A DNA stretch of 64,000 bases from Trissonchulus latispiculum (GCA_030248195.1 JASAND010026191.1:22571-86570), one strand, 5' to 3'. Positions 1 through 11,200 are shown, counted from the stretch's first letter. Translations and numbers: made by a program. The notes: generated from the letters alone by a model not told the origin.

Positions 1-330
1 ACTACAGGTTTTATTTGTATTGAAAGCGTACAAGTCTAACTTGTAATCCCGTATCCCTTGAGAAAAATATCAACGATGTCCTGTAGAAATTATATAAGTC
101 GAGACTTATTTATCATCTACAAACTTGAATCCTGTGGTTTCTACATGAACTTTTTTTAAGTGTTTAGCACTGAAAGTGAGGGTCAGCAATTAGCGCAGAA
201 ACTGAATTTTTAGTTTAATTTCGGAACTTCGTGTTGGAAACTTAAGCACCTAAATATAAATCCCTGATATCTTCTCACTGAAGACTTTAATTCATTTAAG
301 GTGCTGGTAACCTTTAGTGCAGTGCATTTG
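1..330. other. Unassigned AT-rich DNA
   Basis: I see no gene, tandem repeat or inverted repeat that I can support in this stretch. It leads directly into the dispersed repeat that begins near 331. Confidence 0.5.
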
Positions 331-1370
331 GTGATTTTTTAAAACGCTATAACTTTCACAATTTTGGGAGTTGGAAAGAGTTCTGTACATCGTTTTAAAA
401 CTTGGAATCTGTACATTCAGGTGAGCTTACGGAACTAGCAAAATTAACAAAAAATTTTCAGACATACTGACATCTGGCAGCTTCCCTGCGCGGATACTGG
501 ATTTTTCAGACCTGATTGAAGTACAGGCCTCAAGCTTAACGGGAAGAAATGTTATATAAGATCCTGAATTATTGAGCAAACATTTTTGAACATCGATTTT
601 TCAAAACTGTAGAATTAGATAAAAGCCCTGTTCGTGCCAAGATATGAAGGACATATTATGGGCTGAAGGACGTTTTTTTGGATTTGGCTCTGCCTGCAGG
701 TCTTCATTGTCGAGAAAATCCGCCAAATGCGCATTGAGTTTTCTTGCTACTCATTATGTTCTAGCCAAAACCAAATAAAACCAAGAAGTTCGAATTTCCA
801 CTCTGCCAAAAATCTCCGGAATCCGCCGAGTAGTTTTTTAGAAATCGACGTTAAAAACAAAATAATCGCAGTTTTGCCAAAATTGTTTTTCGGCCAAATC
901 TCCAGTATAAAGCAATCAACTCCTGCTAATAAACATTCATAAATGTAAACTAGACTGTGTATCGATTGGATATACATGGATCAAAATTGTCCGCTAAGAT
1001 TTGGTAGTATTTTTGAAAAAGCTGATTCTTCGAAAATGACAATTTTTTGACCCTAAAAATCGTTTTTTGATTATACTGACTTAATCACTGGAGATAGCTC
1101 GTAGGTTGTAAAGGCAAAAATGTTCATTTCGGTGTCCTCTTTTCAGCCATAACAACCAATCCGATGTATCAACTACTTACTGAGAGAATAGTGGCAAAAA
1201 CCTAAGTTTCCATCTTTTCCCTAAAAATGCGTGACTGGTCCGAGAATGGTAAAGAGCACCAAAATAGCATAGTTGGAAAGTTTCAGCTATTTAAGTAAAG
1301 GACTAAAGCCGTATGGGTCAAAAATACCCGAAAGAAAACCACTAAACCAGTACCTTAAGGTCACTTACAG
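331..1370. repeat. Dispersed genomic repeat, copy 1 (uninterrupted paralog of the Polinton 1 target)
   Basis: This roughly 1-kb stretch aligns along its length with 10943-11200 joined to 33496-34215. Shared landmarks are AACGCTATAACTTTC, TTTTGGGAGTTG, GGACGTTTTTT, GGATTTGGCTC and the poly-T and GAAAATG blocks near 1020-1100. Polinton 1 interrupts the other copy near the base that corresponds to about 663-668 here, so this copy shows what the empty site looks like. No protein is evident and the short frames in it look fortuitous. The family is not one I recognise. Confidence 0.75.
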
Positions 1371-2864
1371 CCGAGTGAAGTTCCACAGCATACGGCGTTA
1401 TGGGGAAATTATGTGTGTTTGCTGCAGCTGCGGCGCCGCCGCTTTCAAAACCAATTTTCATTTTTCGTACAATTAATAGCTGGTTAGTTAAGCTCGTTAA
1501 GGTGCTCTCAAGGATATATGCGACAAACATTTGAAAAAATGAGCAAAATCCCCGCCCCAAAAATTTTTTATGGCGTACCTTTTTAGTTAAGGGAAGCTAA
1601 GCTTTAGTTACCACTTTAAGAACAGTAAATTGGTAGACAACAAAGTTCAAATCGAACAGAAAAATTTGCCGGATCCGGAAGTATCTTTGAAAATACATCA
1701 GTTTTGGTGCTCAGGTACTAGATAGGAAGCAATTTTTACGTGCGGGTACCTGCGGGCCGGATCTCGCGTGTGCGGGCCGCGGGCCGGAGTGTTGCGGGCC
1801 GCGGTCATAAGGTGCGGGCTGCGGGCCGGGCGCGGGCCGGAAAAATCGGCCCGCATACAACTCTGTGTCCAGGTGGCTCGTCATGGTATATGACCTTGCC
1901 AAGGAAAAGTTTGAGGACGCTGTCGGGGCGCTTGATGAAAGCCTGGACAAGACAGTTTGACACAAAAGTTTACTGGGATAGACCCAGGACACTATCTAGC
2001 CAATTAGCCGTCAGCAATTAAATCAAATTAAACCTATTAAATACTAAAGAATGGATTTTAGTAACAAGGGGCAGAATTTCTGTGATAATAATAGTGAAGA
2101 ATTAATTTAAAATGGCTGTACAAAATATATACACAAATTATAAGGGAATTGAAGAAGATGAGTAGTACAGTAGCAAGAGGGTACGTGGAGGCTGTGGTAG
2201 CTTCAGGTGTACAAATTTGGGATGTGGAAGATTAGAAAACCCGCGCGGGCGGGGCATAGACATTTATTACCTTATGCTATACTGTACTAGTAAGTAAGTT
2301 AGATAGGTAAGTTAGAATTTAAAATTTAACATAAAATCAGACATTCAAGGATAATATTGTTTAAATTGTTTGGTTAAAAACAAAGCGTGTTAATTTGAGG
2401 TGAAAGAAAACGTAGGCAAACATTAGAAATAGAGAAAAAAATTGACAGAATGATTTCCATATTGGGCGGTTTCCGCTACATTCAATTTTGACCTACTTTC
2501 CAAGTTTTTCCCTCATCACTGGTATTTTAGTATTTGTTTTGGACTTAGATACTAATACACTACCTCTTCGAAAACCTCTAGAAATTGCTCAGTGGGCACA
2601 ATTCTGAATTAGTTCCTTCTCATATGAGGAGGTATGATCCAGTTGCAGTCTGCGGTTTAATTTTCAGGACCTCCAGAGGATAATGTCGAGTGGTGGAAGG
2701 TTGAAATCATGGACTTAATCAATAGCTTGGAAGAAAGCAAAACAGTAGGAAATCAATTGTCCTTAATAACGAAAAATATTTAGTATTTTCTATCATGTTT
2801 TGCAGAAGGTAAGAGCTAAAACTGTGCTACCGCCTGAATTGTGACATTAATGATGTTCTATTAG
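1371..2864. other. Non-coding stretch with a GC-rich GCGGGCC repeat
   Basis: Most of this is unassigned AT-rich DNA. Between about 1739 and 1852 the composition jumps to GC-rich with about eight degenerate copies of GCGGGCC, very unlike the surroundings; such motif-dense blocks occur inside hAT-like elements elsewhere in this window, but I cannot find its ends. A possible exon of the channel gene after the TTTCAG near 2665 is not strong enough to call. Confidence 0.45.
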
Positions 2865-2906
2865 GAAGCTGCCTGTTCACTAGTTCCAGAATTTGTAGTA
2901 ATAGCG
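2865..2906 (+). CDS. Candidate exon of a host DEG/ENaC channel gene
   Basis: A 42-base segment lies between a TTAG acceptor and a strong GTGAGT-type donor (GCG|GTGAGT). It is a whole number of codons and joins in phase 0 with the next exon at 2924. The product, with the run SLVPEFVVIA, could be the first extracellular beta strand after membrane segment 1 of an ENaC/ASIC subunit. The segment is too short for family assignment by itself and is included because phase and position fit. An RNA read across 2906-2924 would settle it. Confidence 0.35.
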
Positions 2907-2923
2907 GTGAGTATGCTTTCTAG

Positions 2924-3118
2924 GAAGCCGGCAAATTGTATTCCTCGAACAATGGTAGACTAAATGAACAAGGCATATATGCTATGTTTCGTGAACTGCT
3001 GCCCCTGTTAAGTGCTTTCGTAACCAAAGAAGAACGAGCGTCTGCTGGTTACAGTATGTCGCAGTTTCTTGTTTCTTGTTGACTGTCATTATGCAGGGGC
3101 ATTCCACAGGTGTGAAAG
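2924..3118 (+). pseudogene. DEG/ENaC exon with a 7-bp tandem duplication frameshift
   Basis: The exon begins after a TTTCTAG acceptor and encodes an extracellular helical region. It then encodes GYSMSQFLV, which lines up with the conserved G-x-x-x-x-FL-x-C segment before the first ENaC cysteine. TTTCTTG is repeated back to back at 3065-3078. The second copy shifts the frame and creates a TGA at 3080-3082. In the frame without the extra 7 bases, the expected Cys-rich stretch (DCHYAG) follows, with a GAAAG|GTGAGA donor at 3118. The phase of that donor (2) matches the next exon. Either this copy of the gene is inactivated, or the duplication is a polymorphism, an assembly error, or is removed by an alternative splice at GGTTACA|GTATGT. 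Confidence 0.55.
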
Positions 3119-3397
3119 GTGAGACAACGTTTTTGCTTCTGCAAGTAATAATGATTATTCATTTTAACGCGACACAGGCCCACTGGCGCTTCTCTCGAAC
3201 TTGGAGTTAAGAAGAACTTGAAAATTGATGCTGAACTCACGCAAGATACTGCGCGCCATTACATGGTTACAGAATGAAACAGAGTACACCAAATTGTAAT
3301 TATTATGCTCAAAAATCTATGATGTATCTCAGGAATGTTCCCATTTGTAGCAAGTAAGCTTTTGTTTTTCCTAGCTAACGGACTGCTAATTTTATAG

Positions 3398-3498
3398 CAT
3401 ATTTCCTGCTATGCTAACCAGTGTCGAACACGGAAATTGTTTCATTTCTCACAATGAATCAGTTCGACAATCACTTAGCATCAGTGGAATCAATGAAG
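3398..3498 (+). CDS. DEG/ENaC exon with the GNCF motif
   Basis: After a TTTATAG acceptor the frame encodes FPAMLTSVEHGNCF, matching the conserved F-x-x-x-x-T-x-x-x-GNCF/Y signature of the ENaC/ASIC extracellular domain. The entry phase agrees with the donor of the upstream exon. To keep phase with the next exon at 3701, the donor must fall after GAAG at 3498. There the next bases are AT rather than GT, so the donor is non-canonical or mutated. This is a second possible lesion in the gene. There are no mobile-element signs in the exon itself. Confidence 0.6.
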
Positions 3499-3700
3499 AT
3501 GCAGATAAGCTTACTTGCTTTATTGTTTTCATCCACATTCTGTCCCTTAATATTAATTTTGCCTTAATTTTGCTCCACGGGATCGCACACCGCTTCTCAA
3601 TGTCCATTGCTATACGTCTTCATGAAATTGGTTGCTACTCATACTTGCATATATACTTTAGATTTTTTAATTTTATATTTCGTTTATATTTTAAGTTTAG

Positions 3701-3858
3701 AAATATTGCTGACCCTTGGCAACGAAGAATATCTTACACAAATAACTTCGCTGGGAGCAGTTATGTCTTTATCAGTGCCAACTACTACCTCCCACGTTCA
3801 GCTGCAAGATCCTTTTTATATTCTTCCTGCCAGGCATATAAGAACATCCATTACAAGT
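3701..3858 (+). CDS. DEG/ENaC exon, central extracellular domain
   Basis: The exon follows a TTTAG acceptor and ends at a strong donor, AGT|GTAAGA, in phase 0. The product contains LTLGNEEYL, then GAVMSLSV, then the run HIRTSIT. This order corresponds to the ENaC/ASIC segment L-x-L-x-x-x-x-x-Y-L, then a G-x-x-V strand, then TSI, just before the LPxPxGxC motif that starts the next exon. Length and phase agree with the exons on both sides. Family assignment rests on the ordered motifs across several exons, not on this one alone. Confidence 0.65.
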
Positions 3859-4635
3859 GTAAGACGATGTTGTTTGCTGGAGTATTCGTAAATCATAAGT
3901 AACAATGTTTGTACATCAACTTTACTTTTAAATACATAGCAAGCTGTAAAATTTAGCCAGGCGTTCAGTCAGGATCTGCATGGGAAGGACAGAACCTTAA
4001 TTATGCGCAAATAACCACCGTTCCTCTCCCTGTTTTATTCACAATAAATCTTGCTGTAGAAGGTTAGCACACAGCAGATTAGACTAATTGTCAGTAGCAG
4101 CATTAGCCAATTTCAGGTCCTTAGGTTCCCAGAATGGTGCCACGTAACCTACTTGATGCCACGTAACATACTTGATGATCTCTCTCAGGACTTCTGGTTT
4201 AAAAAACATTAGCGTCTGCAATTGACTGTACGAACTACTTTACGCGAATAAAGTGGTCAGCTTAAAGTCAGTTTTTAGACTGAGGTGCCCGCAGGACTAT
4301 CACCATCTTCTGGATACTTGTTGTTATAGTTGTGATTTAATCAGTAACGTAGTGTAGCTAACTTATGGTATGAAGAATTCTTAACAAGAATTCGTAATGG
4401 TCGCTATGAGTGGTCGGATTGACTGGAAGCTATAAAATGTACTTGGTCAGATAAATTAAAGTAGTTTACAGCTAGTGCGGCTAGTACTGGTGAACAACCA
4501 GTCACAGCACGTGTCAGCGAGAACTGTCCATTTTCAATTCACTAAAAGCAATCTGATTTGAAACAAACCTTGATAAATTTGTTTTGTAGTGAGATTAAAA
4601 TGTAAACAGCATAGAAATGAATAATAATAGTAATT

Positions 4636-4711
<76 letters not shown>

Positions 4712-4713
4712 GG
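3859..4713. other. Intron with an AAT microsatellite
   Basis: Intronic DNA with no gene that I can support. It ends in an (AAT)n microsatellite at about 4617-4710, which gives a fortuitous poly-asparagine frame. The microsatellite resumes at about 5485-5500 on the far side of the foldback element, so the element landed inside it. Confidence 0.7.
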
Positions 4714-5480
4714 CTTGTAGGAATCTGGTGGGGCCCCCAAAATTGGAAGAGAAAATTAATCCTTTAATTGCTCTCCTGCTGAGAGGTTGGTCTGTATTAA
4801 AGAGAAGTGGAAAGGTTTAAAGAGAAGTGGAAAGGTCAGACGTAAAGGTCAATACTTTGGGGGCCCCATCAGATTCTCTAACTACAAAGTTAGTACAAAA
4901 GTACAAAATAAGTACTTATTATTATGAGTACTTATTACAAAAAGTACAAGGTTTTACTATAGCATAATAATTTCCCAATTAAAAGTTAAAGCTTCTCTAT
5001 AATGCTTTGAATGTTTAACTCTTTCCTATTACACAAAATTGTGGTAAGTTATAGTTTGATTTTAGCTTTAAATTTTTTGCAATTAATTTAATTTTAAATT
5101 TATAGAAATAATTTTCTGAATACTTTTAATTGGTGCAATTACAGTCGAATTCTGCTGTATATAATCCAGGCAACCTAACACTAGAATCTCTTACATTAAC
5201 ATTGTATTTAGTATATATATTTGCGTTTTCAGTTCATTTCATAACTTGTCAAGTACTCGAACGCAATTCGAACACTGCTCGAATTCCAAAACTGAAGTTT
5301 CAATATTTCTTACTTTTGTACTAACTTTGTATTTAGAGAATCTGATGGGGTCCCCAAAGTATTGACCTTTACGTCTGACCTTTCCACTTCTCTTTAATAC
5401 GGACCAACCTCTCAGCAGGAGAGCAATTAAAGGATTAATTTTCTCTTCCAATTTTGGGGGCCCCACCAGATTCCTACAAG
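4714..5480. mobile_element. Foldback (long inverted repeat) element inserted in an AAT microsatellite
   Basis: Arms of about 160-180 bp, starting CTTGTAGGAATCTGGTGGGG and ending with its reverse complement, flank a central region of about 420 bp. Both arms carry the GGGGCCCC block and the run GAGAAGTGGAAAGGTC; the left arm has an extra 20-bp tandem duplication near 4797-4836. (AAT)n lies on both sides. No transposase is present, so this is a non-autonomous element, superfamily unknown. Confidence 0.75.
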
Positions 5481-5513
5481 AGCCAATAATAATAATAATA
5501 CGATGTTTTGTAG

Positions 5514-5609
5514 GATGTTATTACTACTCTACCTGACCCTGAAGGCCGGTGCATATCCTCAGTTCACAGTGTGACTCCATACTATTATGGTGAAGACTAC
5601 TCCCCTAAG
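5514..5609 (+). CDS. DEG/ENaC exon with LPDPEGRC motif
   Basis: A phase-0 exon of 32 codons lies between TTTTGTAG and AAG|GTAATA. It encodes TTLPDPEGRC and then YYYGEDYSPK. In ENaC/ASIC channels the LPxPYGxC motif, followed about 15-20 residues later by a YS(x) segment, introduces the cysteine-rich palm and thumb region. Spacing to the next exon, which starts with a Cys, is as expected. This is one of the best-supported exons of the host gene. Confidence 0.75.
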
Positions 5610-5747
5610 GTAATAACTTATGTTTAAGCAAGTTTAGCATCTCATCTTTAAACAAGTAGCTACTGCAAGTTGCTTGTATGGTTTATAGGAACTTGGAAAT
5701 ATATGACCAAATTAAGGACAAAAAAGAAAATAAACGAACCTACTTAA

Positions 5748-6960
5748 GGGGGGGGTCGCTTTGGGTCAAAATCGATAGTCACTGATTTCGCTCATTTTCA
5801 CACACAATATAGGTACATATGTTCTCAAAAACAAGACAAAATATTAGAGTTCGAAATTAAACGGCGGCAAAGATATTCAGCTATAAATTTGGAAAACTTG
5901 AAAATCACTGTGATTTGCCCTCCAAGGTCATGCTGAGACAGAACGGCAGCGAAATTGGGATCAACTAATATGGCAAATTAATTCTGTGGGTTGGCTAATA
6001 TTCTAATACTAAAACGACTCCGGGATATCCTGCCAGTCGTTCACAGTACATTTTTCAATTGTGAACTCAGCCTTTTTCAGCTAACTGTGCCTCAAACTTT
6101 AACTTGCTCTAACTTTCAGATACTACATTTCACACACATAGTTCTATTAGAAAAGTTGTTCAGCTCATCAGTAGCTATCGAATGATACCCAATTTGTCTA
6201 TATTTTGGAAATTTCAAAAATTGACTTTTGAGACCTATAAGAGATCAAAGGAGCCGACACGACAGAAAAGCTTTACCTTGAAGCATTTGCCTTTAGCATA
6301 ATGTCCGGCAGGCATTGAGAGTTTTATGTGCCAATTTTGGTGACTTTCGAGTGGGTAACGAGTGAGAAATTATTAAAAGAACGTGAAATTTGTGCAGAAT
6401 GATGATTTTTGGCAAAATTAGCACATTTTGTGGCAAGTTTTTTGAGAGCACTACAAATGGTAGAAATCTGCAACTACTGTCATAAGAATTCTGTGTATGC
6501 GTAGATTGCAACTATCTATAAGCGATTTCTGTAGCGTTTGCCAATCGTGCAGGTGAGGCGAAAATGTTTCGCTGGTCCTGTTTTTCGTGGTACAGAAAGC
6601 ACCATTTTTACAAAATTTTGACTTTGAAAAATCGCCAAAAATCTGACACTCAACAGCAATTGTACCAGAAGGATTATTTGCACTCTCTCATATGTCCTTA
6701 ACATGTACAACAAGGTTGTAGCGCTGTATCTTGCATACAGCGAAAAATTTTTCTGCCACAAACTTTTTAACCTAACTTTTTCATTTTGCTATGTTTAACA
6801 CATGTCGAGGTCACCTTCGAAGGGCTCTACAGGACGATAGAAGCAATATTACGCAAAACGCTCTTGTCTTGTTTTGAGGAACCATTGGGACTATAAAATA
6901 TGTGAAAATGAGCAAAATCGGAGTTGGTCGAAAAATCGGCCAAAAAGCGACCCCCCCCCC
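5748..6960. mobile_element. Non-autonomous DNA element with G-tract ends and TTAA target duplication
   Basis: TTAA occurs at 5744-5747 and 6961-6964, directly outside inverted termini of roughly 50 bp. The termini start with a run of G, then TCGCTTT, and share GCTCATTTTCACA further in. A TTAA duplication points to a piggyBac-like origin, but the tract of eight or more G at the tip is unusual. The interior has no transposase. It lies in the intron between two channel exons. Confidence 0.65.
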
Positions 6961-6964
6961 TTAA

Positions 6965-7471
6965 GGGCAAAAAAGAAGAAGAAAAATAAACAAGTTCCTC
7001 TATTCTGAGTGTTTGTAACTAATATTCCTAACTTGTCAATTCTGAGTTTGTGGCGGTCTGATTAGACCTGTTTGACCTTTAGCGCCATATCAAGACACAT
7101 TCAACAACACTTTTAACACAAACATCGAAAAAAATTTGAGTTTTGCTACAGTTTGATAATTTTCTAGGAAATGCTTCTAAGAAACTGCAAATTTAATACT
7201 GTTATTACTAATTTTCTAACAAAGTACGTTAATTTATGATTATGGTACTAACTCCTTGCAAACTTGACTCCACGGTACAAACCTTTGGTACTTCTGTTGG
7301 GACTCTCCAGGATCCGACCCCATGTTAACTCATGATTCGAAGAATGCTTACACCACAATCAGAAGCTCCTGAGTTCATTGCAAAATGCAAAATGCAAAAT
7401 GCAAATTTCAGTGAATTCGTCTCAATTTGATAGCTAGACAATGGAAGCATGACTTTCCCATTTTCTTATAG
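6965..7471. other. Intron, no gene seen
   Basis: AT-rich intronic DNA. It holds a short tandem run of TGCAAAA (four units, about 7379-7405) and otherwise nothing that I can support. Confidence 0.6.
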
Positions 7472-7580
7472 GCATGCTTGTACAGCAGTTTACAAGACAA
7501 ATACGTAGAAAAATGTGGATGCTCACACCCCATTTATGCTACAAGTCCTAATGCCACTATTTGCTCAAATTTGGTTGGAA
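7472..7580 (+). CDS. DEG/ENaC exon, cysteine-rich thumb region
   Basis: The exon enters in phase 0 after a TTATAG acceptor and leaves in phase 1 at a consensus donor (GGAA|GTAAGT). It encodes ACLYSSLQDKYVEKCGCSHP, which fits the ENaC/ASIC pattern C-x-(8 to 10)-x-C-x-C-x(4)-P that follows the YS motif, and ends near a further Cys. Together with the exons at 5514 and 10285 it gives the ordered cysteine spacing typical of the family. I regard this as the strongest single piece of evidence for the gene. Confidence 0.8.
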
Positions 7581-8083
7581 GTAAGTGTATTTTGTGTGGA
7601 ACTATAGGGTGTCAAATTACATCAATGATATTTAGTCAAAATAGTAAAACAAGGATTAAATAACTGAAGCACTAAACGAAACCACTACTCAAACTGCAAT
7701 TGACTGGATTTATAATTTTCGCAAAGTTTGTGAGTGGCTGTAGGAAGTGAAACAAGCAAACAAGCGGTATATTGATTGGTTTTTTCAATGTAATTTAGGC
7801 AGTAGCGGAAGCATTTTATGGTTTTATGGCAAATTTGACTCAAATTTACAAATTTTTCATCCAATTCTTGAGCACCCCATATTTACTTTTACCTGGGTTT
7901 CTGCGGTATTTCCATAGTGGTTTAGAGCATCGTTGTGCAAATCAGATGGTACGAAGATATTAAAATAGCATTTCTCCTTTATTAATCATACATGCAACGC
8001 TGTATTTGCATGTCGAATATCTTGTGAAGATCGAGGAGACGCAGTATTGAGATCAAAATGCTTATTGGGAAACTTGTTTTTCG
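7581..8083. other. Intron, no gene seen
   Basis: AT-rich intronic DNA between a channel exon and the inverted-repeat element that begins near 8084. Nothing further can be supported. Confidence 0.6.
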
Positions 8084-9506
8084 GCCCAACTCTGCTATCC
8101 GGCACCCTAGCTAACAGTTGACCAAATCAACTGCACAACTTTTCAAATTTGTGCAGGACTGTCTCAGCTTTAAAAATATGCCAAAGGATTAAATTTGGCG
8201 CTGCATACATATTTGGAAATGAATTTTCTTTCTTTCTTTCAGAATAAATTTTCTTTCTTTCTTCTTGCGATATGCCAAGGATATGATAAGGCAAAGGTCA
8301 AAACTTTGAATGACAGGTGACACATTTAAGCATTGACATTGTGTGCGACAAACTTACGCAGCGTTAACTGGGAGGGATTAAATTACACTTGACCTTTACC
8401 TTAACATTCTTTCCTCCTTCCTTATTTTGAAACAATCTTTCTTTCTTTCAAAAGAATCTTTCTTTATAATCTTCTTTTCTTTAAACTTAAATATGAGCGT
8501 AGCTGTAACAACTGCACATGTGTTAAAGATTTAACGGCGGAATAAAAGAGCACTTGGAAAACGGCACCGGGACTTGGAAAACAACTACAAAGGGGAGGTG
8601 GATCAGTAGCTTAATATTTAATACAAACAATGCTGCCTCAATGCCTCAAACAAAGTGCTTCATTCCCGAAGGGCCTTGTGTATTTTCCTATGACATGTTT
8701 GCATTTTCAGAGCATAAAAATTAAAGACAAGTGTCAAAATTTATGTAAAATTCATCATTCCCGAAGGGCCCAGTGCTTTTTAAACAGTTCGTCACCGCTA
8801 TCAGACGTAACAATGAAAAATTGAGAATTTTAAGAGTTACGCCAGACCGGCGTAAATTTGACTTTTTCGCCTATGTTTTACATGTATTTACGCCGGATAA
8901 CGGTAATATACCGCTATCCGGCGTAAATGTGAAAAATTTACAATGTTAAGAGTTACGCCAGAGCGGCGTAAATTTGACTTTTTCGCTTATGTTTTACATG
9001 TATTTACGCCGGATAACGGTAATATACCGCTATCCGGCATAAATATGAAAAATACGCCAGAGCGGCGTAAGTCTGAATTCTTCGATCATAGGCTATTTAC
9101 GCCAGTCACTGAAAAAACACAAGGCCCTTCGGGAATAAAGAAATTTATTTTTAAGGTTATCTCGCTACTGTGGATGTATGGTTATTGCAGTTGTTGTCTG
9201 TCTTTGTTGTTCCATGATGTTTAATAAGGAGATAGCTCTTCGGGAATGAAGGTCTTCGTTAGTGGAGGCATTTTGAATTATGTGCACTGTAAATGGTTGC
9301 TATCAAGTGCAATCATAGAAAGGTGCCGGATAGCAGTTTCGTTAATTTTATAAATAGTTTGCAGCCAGCTAATTGATTGCTTCATAGCATCCCAGGTTGT
9401 GCACATTAGTTATTTCCAAAGCTCGGATCATGCTGCACAAATTTGAAAAGTTGTGCAGTGGATTTGCACAACTATTAGCTAGGGTGCCGGATAGCAGAGT
9501 TGGGCC
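8084..9506. mobile_element. Non-autonomous element with 70-80 bp terminal inverted repeats and internal hairpin repeats
   Basis: The ends are inverted copies: GGCCCAACTCTGCTATCCGG on the left is matched by its complement at about 9487-9506. The match runs on through GCACCCTAGCTAA and the TTTGTGCAG region for about 75 bp with indels. The interior holds TTTC-rich tracts at 8221-8270 and 8440-8480, and an inner inverted pair CCCGAAGGGCC/GGCCCTTCGGG at about 8664 and 9122. It also holds a tandem block at 8836-9110. There is no transposase and no clear target duplication. Confidence 0.6.
8836..9110. repeat. Tandem hairpin-forming repeat (ACGCCGG family)
   Basis: Two near-complete units of 116 and 98 bp and part of a third begin at 8839, 8955 and 9053. 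Each unit holds a short palindrome (ACGCC near GGCGT). Each full unit also holds a long one, in which TTTACGCCGGATA pairs with TATCCGGCGTAAA around an inner CGGTAATATACCG palindrome. The hairpins are strong and sit at the centre of the 8084-9506 element. Confidence 0.75.
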
Positions 9507-10284
9507 CTTGTTGGGATGAGAGTCGAATTTAATCAGTTGGAAGAAGGTTTCGTTGACATCTATCGAGCTAGACTGAGAAATGCCCTTGCCAACCTCTTTA
9601 CATTAAAGGATTAGGACCCAAAATTTTTTAATTTGCTTCTATTGTTGTCTTGTTGGTTAAGAATTTTAAATAAGTAGTAACAATTTTTAATAATTTTTAA
9701 CCAACAGCCACTTTCCCCATCCAATGCCGGTTCGATTTACGCCTGTCTACTTTCTAACCGGATTTTGCCATGGTATTCTTTTCTTCGTCCCGTGCCCAAG
9801 TTGTTCATTGTTTTATTGTATATTTTCAAATGTTCTGTTAAAAATTATGTATTTTTCTGCTTTCCAAATTTAAATCCTCATAGTGTCTAACTCAGTTTTA
9901 AATAGAATTTCCCCCTATTCTTTGCCAATAGTTCCTACGGGGTAATCGCCCTAGGGGTAGCCTTGGGGTGCGGTAAGTCAGTTGATCAAGTGGTTCCCTT
10001 TTTAACTGGACGTTGGACTATGAGCCCGGATTCCTCAAAACATTTGTACCACCCTAGTACTCACTAATAAAAGTTACATTTAGCGGTCGCCTGGCCCACG
10101 TTTGTGTTGTTGCTGTTGCTGTTGCTGTTGTTGTTGGCTGGATGTCCACGTTACTTCTAAGGTAGTGTTGGTCTGGTCGTCAAAGCAATTTAAAAACCCT
10201 GTCATTTCCTGTAGATATCTAAATTGAGGTCGTGCAGAGTATTTATAGCTTACCGAATAATAACATTAACTCTTTTCACTTTAG
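9507..10284. other. Intron with a GTT/GCT microsatellite
   Basis: No gene can be supported. A short impure trinucleotide tract (GTTGCTGTTGCTG) lies at about 10105-10137. The rest is unassigned. Confidence 0.6.
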
Positions 10285-10360
10285 CAGCATGTTTGTGGCT
10301 TTCAACTGAAGAGATCATAGCATCGTCTTTTAAGATTAATCATTGCAAAGATCCGTGCAA
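10285..10360 (+). CDS. DEG/ENaC exon ending in CKDPC
   Basis: After an ACTTTAG acceptor the exon completes the phase-1 codon of the previous exon and encodes ACLWLSTEEI, ending in NHCKDPC at a consensus donor (GCAA|GTAAGC), phase 2. A C-x(2)-PC pair near the end of the cysteine-rich domain is diagnostic of ENaC/ASIC subunits, where it is normally followed by Y-x(4)-S-x(4)-P-S. Exactly that follows in the next exon. An alternative acceptor three bases downstream would keep the frame. Confidence 0.75.
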
Positions 10361-10667
10361 GTAAGCCTATTTGTTTTGTCCCAAGCGTCTTTGAAGCATT
10401 ATTAGTTTAGCAGCGATTCTTGAATCTCGAGCAAAGAAAATAATAAATCATTGATGAATGCAGACGCTTTTAATAATTAACGAGAGCTTGCATAGTTTTG
10501 GTACTTCAGTCTTGATCTGCAACAAACTTGTAAAGTGAACCAGTTATACCATTTAATGATGTTACAGATGGAGTAATAGGTTAGCGCATTACAGCGTCTG
10601 AGAAAACATAGCAAATAGGATAAAAGAACAATTGGTCATGGTGTTTACAATTCCGTATTAATTTCAG

Positions 10668-10725
10668 GCAGGTCTTGTACCATCGAATAACAACATTTGG
10701 GCTATACCCCTCAAAGAGCTACAAG
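10668..10725 (+). CDS. DEG/ENaC exon with the LYPSKSYK segment
   Basis: The exon follows ATTTCAG, completes the codon left by the previous donor and encodes QVLYHRITTFGLYPSKSYK, matching the ENaC/ASIC pattern Y-x(4)-x-x-x-(W/Y)PSK after the C-x(2)-PC motif. I place the donor at AAG|GTTGGC (10725, phase 0). The frame reaches a stop 24 bases later if unspliced. From here the gene jumps about 42 kb to its last recognised exon, with both Polintons in between. Confidence 0.7.
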
Positions 10726-10942
10726 GTTGGCTTGATGTGTGGTTAAAGCTATACATAATGCTAACTGTCTTTATAGTTTATGATGGCTATAACCGTAGAT
10801 CTGGTGTGACAGTAACAACTTTCAGAAGCGTTGCTATTTTTAAGGCTATATCGAAGCAGAATAGCAACGACAGTGTCAAAAAGCCGGGTATCTATAGGGA
10901 CAATCGTTTAAGGTGGTGGTATCCTTTTGTGCAATGCTTTTG

Positions 10943-11200
10943 TGGTGATTTTTTTGAAACGCTATAACTTTCGCAATTTTGGGAGTTGCAAAGAGCTTTA
11001 TACATCGTTTTAAAGCTTATTATCTGTACATTCACATGAGCGTACAGAACTGGCAAAATTAGCAAAAAAATAGCAGAATTTTTCTGACAAGCTGACATCT
11101 AACATAGACCAAAAGTTTTTGAACATCGATTTCTCAAAACTGAAGAATCGGTCAAAAGTTCTTTTTGTGCCACGATATGAAGCACATATGGGCCGAGGGA
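10943..11200. repeat. Dispersed genomic repeat, copy 2, left part
   Basis: Same repeat as 331-1370. It is interrupted at 11200 by Polinton 1 and continues at 33496. Shared text includes ACGCTATAACTTTC and TTTTGGGAGTTG. Confidence 0.8.
11195..11200. repeat. Polinton 1 target-site duplication, left (GAGGGA)
   Basis: GAGGGA directly precedes the element tip AGTAGTATAG. The same six bases follow the other tip at 33496-33501. Six bases is the usual Polinton duplication size. Confidence 0.9.

Noticed and set aside
1711..2021. Two overlapping 93-residue frames on opposite strands
   Set aside because: Both are produced by the low-complexity GCGGGCC repeat.
3411..3902. One 163-codon gene
   Set aside because: It reads through an intron; the ENaC-like exons at 3398 and 3701 lie in two different frames with splice signals.
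4617..4820. Poly-asparagine protein
   Set aside because: It is a translated AAT microsatellite running into a foldback element.
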